A stretch of DNA of 64,000 bases from Hymenobacter sediminicola. Lineage in GTDB: Bacteria; Bacteroidota; Bacteroidia; Cytophagales; Hymenobacteraceae. Under the pieces are notes generated by a model that saw only the letters and a list, made by a program, of their open reading frames with translations, was not told the DNA's origin and ran no database searches. Every line of letters starts with the position of its first letter. The stretch's first letter is position 1. Below, piece after piece: positions 62,108 through 64,000 of this stretch. Location: NCBI RefSeq assembly GCF_014250515.1, contig NZ_CP060202.1, forward strand, positions 2,105,001 through 2,169,000. Reading direction: 5' to 3'. Position numbers and translations under genes: made by a program.

Positions 62108-62456
62108 CAGTAGGTAGATAAGAGCCGGGCCGAAACAGGCACGAGAGTGGTACGCCCGTATAAGGTAAGAAACCAGGCAGCGCCACCACTGCCGGCCTGT
62201 TGCAGGTGTGGCAGTAGCCAAGGGACTAAGAAAGCCACAGGCATGCTTGGTGGCCCTCGGCGTCCGAAATCGGGTACGCCAAGAGCCCGTATGCCGGCAA
62301 GCGTGAAGAAGTGCCGCTAATAGGCTGGCACGCCCTGCAAAGCTTGGAATTTGCCCGGCCAGTTGTCGTGACATGCATCATAGCCGAACATGATTTCGCT
62401 CATTCTTTTCCTGGCACAAGACCTGGATATTTGCTTTCGTACCTCACTGCTGCCCT
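62108..62456. other. Divergent intergenic region, no gene seen
   Basis: 349 bases between the ATPase and ldhA starts. The region is GC-rich and not clearly coding. GATATTTG before ldhA is one mismatch from a -7 box. I see no repeat of the dispersed family here. Confidence 0.55.
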
Positions 62457-63488
62457 ATGAAAACCACAGTTTTTAGCACCAAGCCTTTTGAACGAGCCTA
62501 TTTAAGTGATGCACTCGGTTCTGAGCACCCGCTAAGCTTCATTGAGGCCAATCTGACGGTCGAAACAGCGGCCTTGGCGCACGGCTCGGAGGCGGTAGCC
62601 ATTTTCAGCACCGACGACGCCTCGGCTCCGGTTCTGGATGTCCTGCACGCGCAGGGAGTACGGTTTATGACCATCCGGGCTACTGGCCACGACCAGGTAG
62701 ACTTAGAACACGCCCAGCGGCTGGGCCTGCATGTGGCCAACGTACCCGAGTACTCTCCATACGCAATTGCTGAGCACGCGGTAGCACTGATGCTGGCGCT
62801 CAACCGCCGCCTCATTCAGGCGGACCGTCAGCTCCGGGCCTATGACTTTCGGCTCGATGAGCTTATTGGCTTCGATTTGCATGGCAAAACCGTTGGTATC
62901 ATCGGTCTGGGGCACATTGGCGGCATCGTGGCCGGTATTCTGAAGGGCTTTGGCTGCCGGCTACTGGGCTACGACCCACTGCCCAACCAGGAGCTGGCCC
63001 AGCGCCATGGCCTGACCTATACTACCCTGGAGCAGCTCTGTGCCGAAGCCGACATTATCACACTGCATGCGCCCATGGTGCCGCACGCTCCGTACCTGAT
63101 TAATGCCGCGCTGCTGGCACAGATGAAGCCGGGCGTCATGCTGATTAATACCAGCCGGGGAGCCGAACTCGATACCGAAGCCGCCTTAGCGGCCCTGGAT
63201 TCGGGACAACTGGGCTACTTGGGCCTCGACGTATATGAGCGGGAGCAAGCCCTGTTCTTTCAGGATCATTCGCAGCGCCCGCCCACTGATGCTGTGTTTG
63301 CCCGTCTGCTTACCTACCCCAACGTCCTCATCACCGGGCACCAGGCTTTCCTGACGCAGGAGGCGCTGCGCAACATTGCCGCCACCACCCATCAGAATCT
63401 GGATGCCTGGGCCAGTGGCCAATCTTTAGCCACGGAGCTAACCCACGCCCCAGTGCGCCAAGCCGCCCAACCAGTGCTGCCACACTAG
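62457..63488 (+). CDS. ldhA: D-lactate dehydrogenase
   Basis: A 343-residue D-2-hydroxyacid dehydrogenase close to E. coli LdhA: KTTVFSTKPFERAYL at the start, NVPEYSPYAIAEHAVALMLALNRR, the NAD-binding loop KTVGIIGLGHIGGIVAGILKGFGCRLLGYDPLP, and NTSRGAELDTEA, LDVYEREQALFFQD and LITGHQAFLTQEAL, which hold the catalytic Arg, Glu and His. It reduces pyruvate to D-lactate under fermentation. The start is the ATG of MKTTVFSTKP. A tiny membrane gene follows 34 bases later. Confidence 0.94.
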   Translation: MKTTVFSTKPFERAYLSDALGSEHPLSFIEANLTVETAALAHGSEAVAIFSTDDASAPVLDVLHAQGVRFMTIRATGHDQVDLEHAQRLGLHVANVPEYSPYAIAEHAVALMLALNRRLIQADRQLRAYDFRLDELIGFDLHGKTVGIIGLGHIGGIVAGILKGFGCRLLGYDPLPNQELAQRHGLTYTTLEQLCAEADIITLHAPMVPHAPYLINAALLAQMKPGVMLINTSRGAELDTEAALAALDSGQLGYLGLDVYEREQALFFQDHSQRPPTDAVFARLLTYPNVLITGHQAFLTQEALRNIAATTHQNLDAWASGQSLATELTHAPVRQAAQPVLPH

Positions 63489-63522
63489 CAACGCTGGCTT
63501 TCTACTTAGCTTTCCCCACCCT

Positions 63523-63621
63523 ATGGAACCTGTCCCCACTTCCGGCCGAGATACATTCATCATTTCCGTCTTCATGGCGTCACTGGTGCTGCTGGCTGCC
63601 GTCATCCTTGGTCTGCGCTAA
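63523..63621 (+). CDS. 32-residue single-span membrane peptide
   Basis: The frame reads MEPVPTSGRDTFIISVFMAS then LVLLAAVILGLR and TAA. It has one hydrophobic helix and a polar N terminus. It lies 34 bases after ldhA on the same strand. It is too short to assign; the clean start, span and stop make it a plausible small protein. Confidence 0.45.
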   Translation: MEPVPTSGRDTFIISVFMASLVLLAAVILGLR

Positions 63622-63731
63622 GCCATTGTCTGGCTATTAAAACGCCTGCTCCTAATTGCGGTGGGTCTATATGGGTATGCTACCCCACGATGCAAAGTGC
63701 ATCGACGGTGCTTAGTCTGCTTGTTGGCCTC

Positions 63732-64000
63732 TCAGCTGCGCTCCAGATTTGCCCGGTCCCAGTGGGCCAGGGTTGCCGCCGCGTCGTAGGTGCTTTGCAA
63801 AAATCGCATGATAGTCTGGTGCGGGTCGGGCGCCGTGCGTGCGGCTTCGTAGGGCAGGAAAAACTCTCCCATTTCTTTACTATAGAATGCTTCAGCGGGC
63901 TGGATGGCGGCCTCGGCCAGTGCTGGTAGGCCGGGGTAGGCATAGCTGTAAAAGGCCGCCTCCTGCCCGTTGCCGCCGGGCCACCAGCCGGCCGCAATCT
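63732..64000 (-). CDS. DUF5996 family protein, C-terminal part
   Basis: The gene runs in from the right edge; only its last 89 residues are visible. IAAGWWPGGNGQEAAFYSYAYPGLPALAEAAIQPAEAFYSKEMGEFFLPYEAARTAPDPHQTIMRFLQSTYDAAATLAHWDRANLE matches DUF5996 as I remember it: WWPG.G..EAAFY.YAYP then EFFLPY and FLQSTYEAAA. No start is visible in the window. The family has no known function. The final codons are NLERS and then TGA. Confidence 0.82.
   Translation of the reverse strand, partial: IAAGWWPGGNGQEAAFYSYAYPGLPALAEAAIQPAEAFYSKEMGEFFLPYEAARTAPDPHQTIMRFLQSTYDAAATLAHWDRANLERS

Overview
The window looks like a chromosomal segment of a GC-rich Bacteroidota, most probably Hymenobacter or a close relative. 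Several things point there: Bacteroidota-type promoters (TAnnTTTG boxes), a long three-domain IspG, a type 9 secretion (T9SS) C-terminal sorting domain on a metalloprotease, TlpA/DUF4369 thioredoxins, a CrtA-like carotenoid oxygenase, and dispersed palindromic repeats built around GTCATGCTGAGC / GAAGCATCTCTACCGC. No rRNA, tRNA, CRISPR array, complete insertion sequence or phage was found. The genus is an inference from gene content, not from a search.

Layout. 1-6.3 kb: the start of a Tat-exported lactonase-like protein, ispG (isoprenoid precursors), a small two-gene unit with a SUKH-like member, a HelD-type helicase and an epimerase-like protein. 6.3-11 kb: small proteins, a Bor-like lipoprotein coupled to a flavin oxidase, and an Rrf2 regulator next to a NAD(P)-binding protein, with the same inverted repeat in front of both genes. 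11-28.7 kb: leuS, a MuiA-like protein, a CrtA-like enzyme, acpH, an aldo/keto reductase-AraC-aldo/keto reductase group (the second reductase has an in-frame stop), slyD, an SF1 helicase, and small enzymes; most copies of the palindromic repeat lie here. 28.9-35 kb: a run of small, mostly uncharacterised genes (DUF1810, Imm51-like, 2H phosphoesterase, DUF2007 with zinc ribbon), an MMPL/RND exporter and a small Cys/Lys-rich secreted protein.

35-50.8 kb: an HsdR_N-type nuclease-like gene, thyA, a TonB-C protein, a PabC-like enzyme, dprA, a MerR regulator, alaS, a DUF885 hydrolase, DUF5995, gatB and two tandem TlpA paralogues. 50.8-51.54 kb: an AT-rich island holding a small membrane-protein gene between two coding remnants that lack starts. 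51.5-64 kb: a Pro/Ala-rich protein with a possible Psi-like tail, an acyl-CoA thioesterase, the T9SS metalloprotease, pcm, a polyprenyl-phosphate sugar transferase, ribE, a P-type cation ATPase, ldhA, a 32-residue membrane peptide and a truncated DUF5996 gene at the right edge.

Most of the window is housekeeping. The items most worth a second look are the paired Rrf2 operators, the repeat family with its nested palindromes, the AT-rich island, the amber codon in the reductase, the 27-bp perfect hairpin after alaS, and the scattered immunity-like orphan genes.
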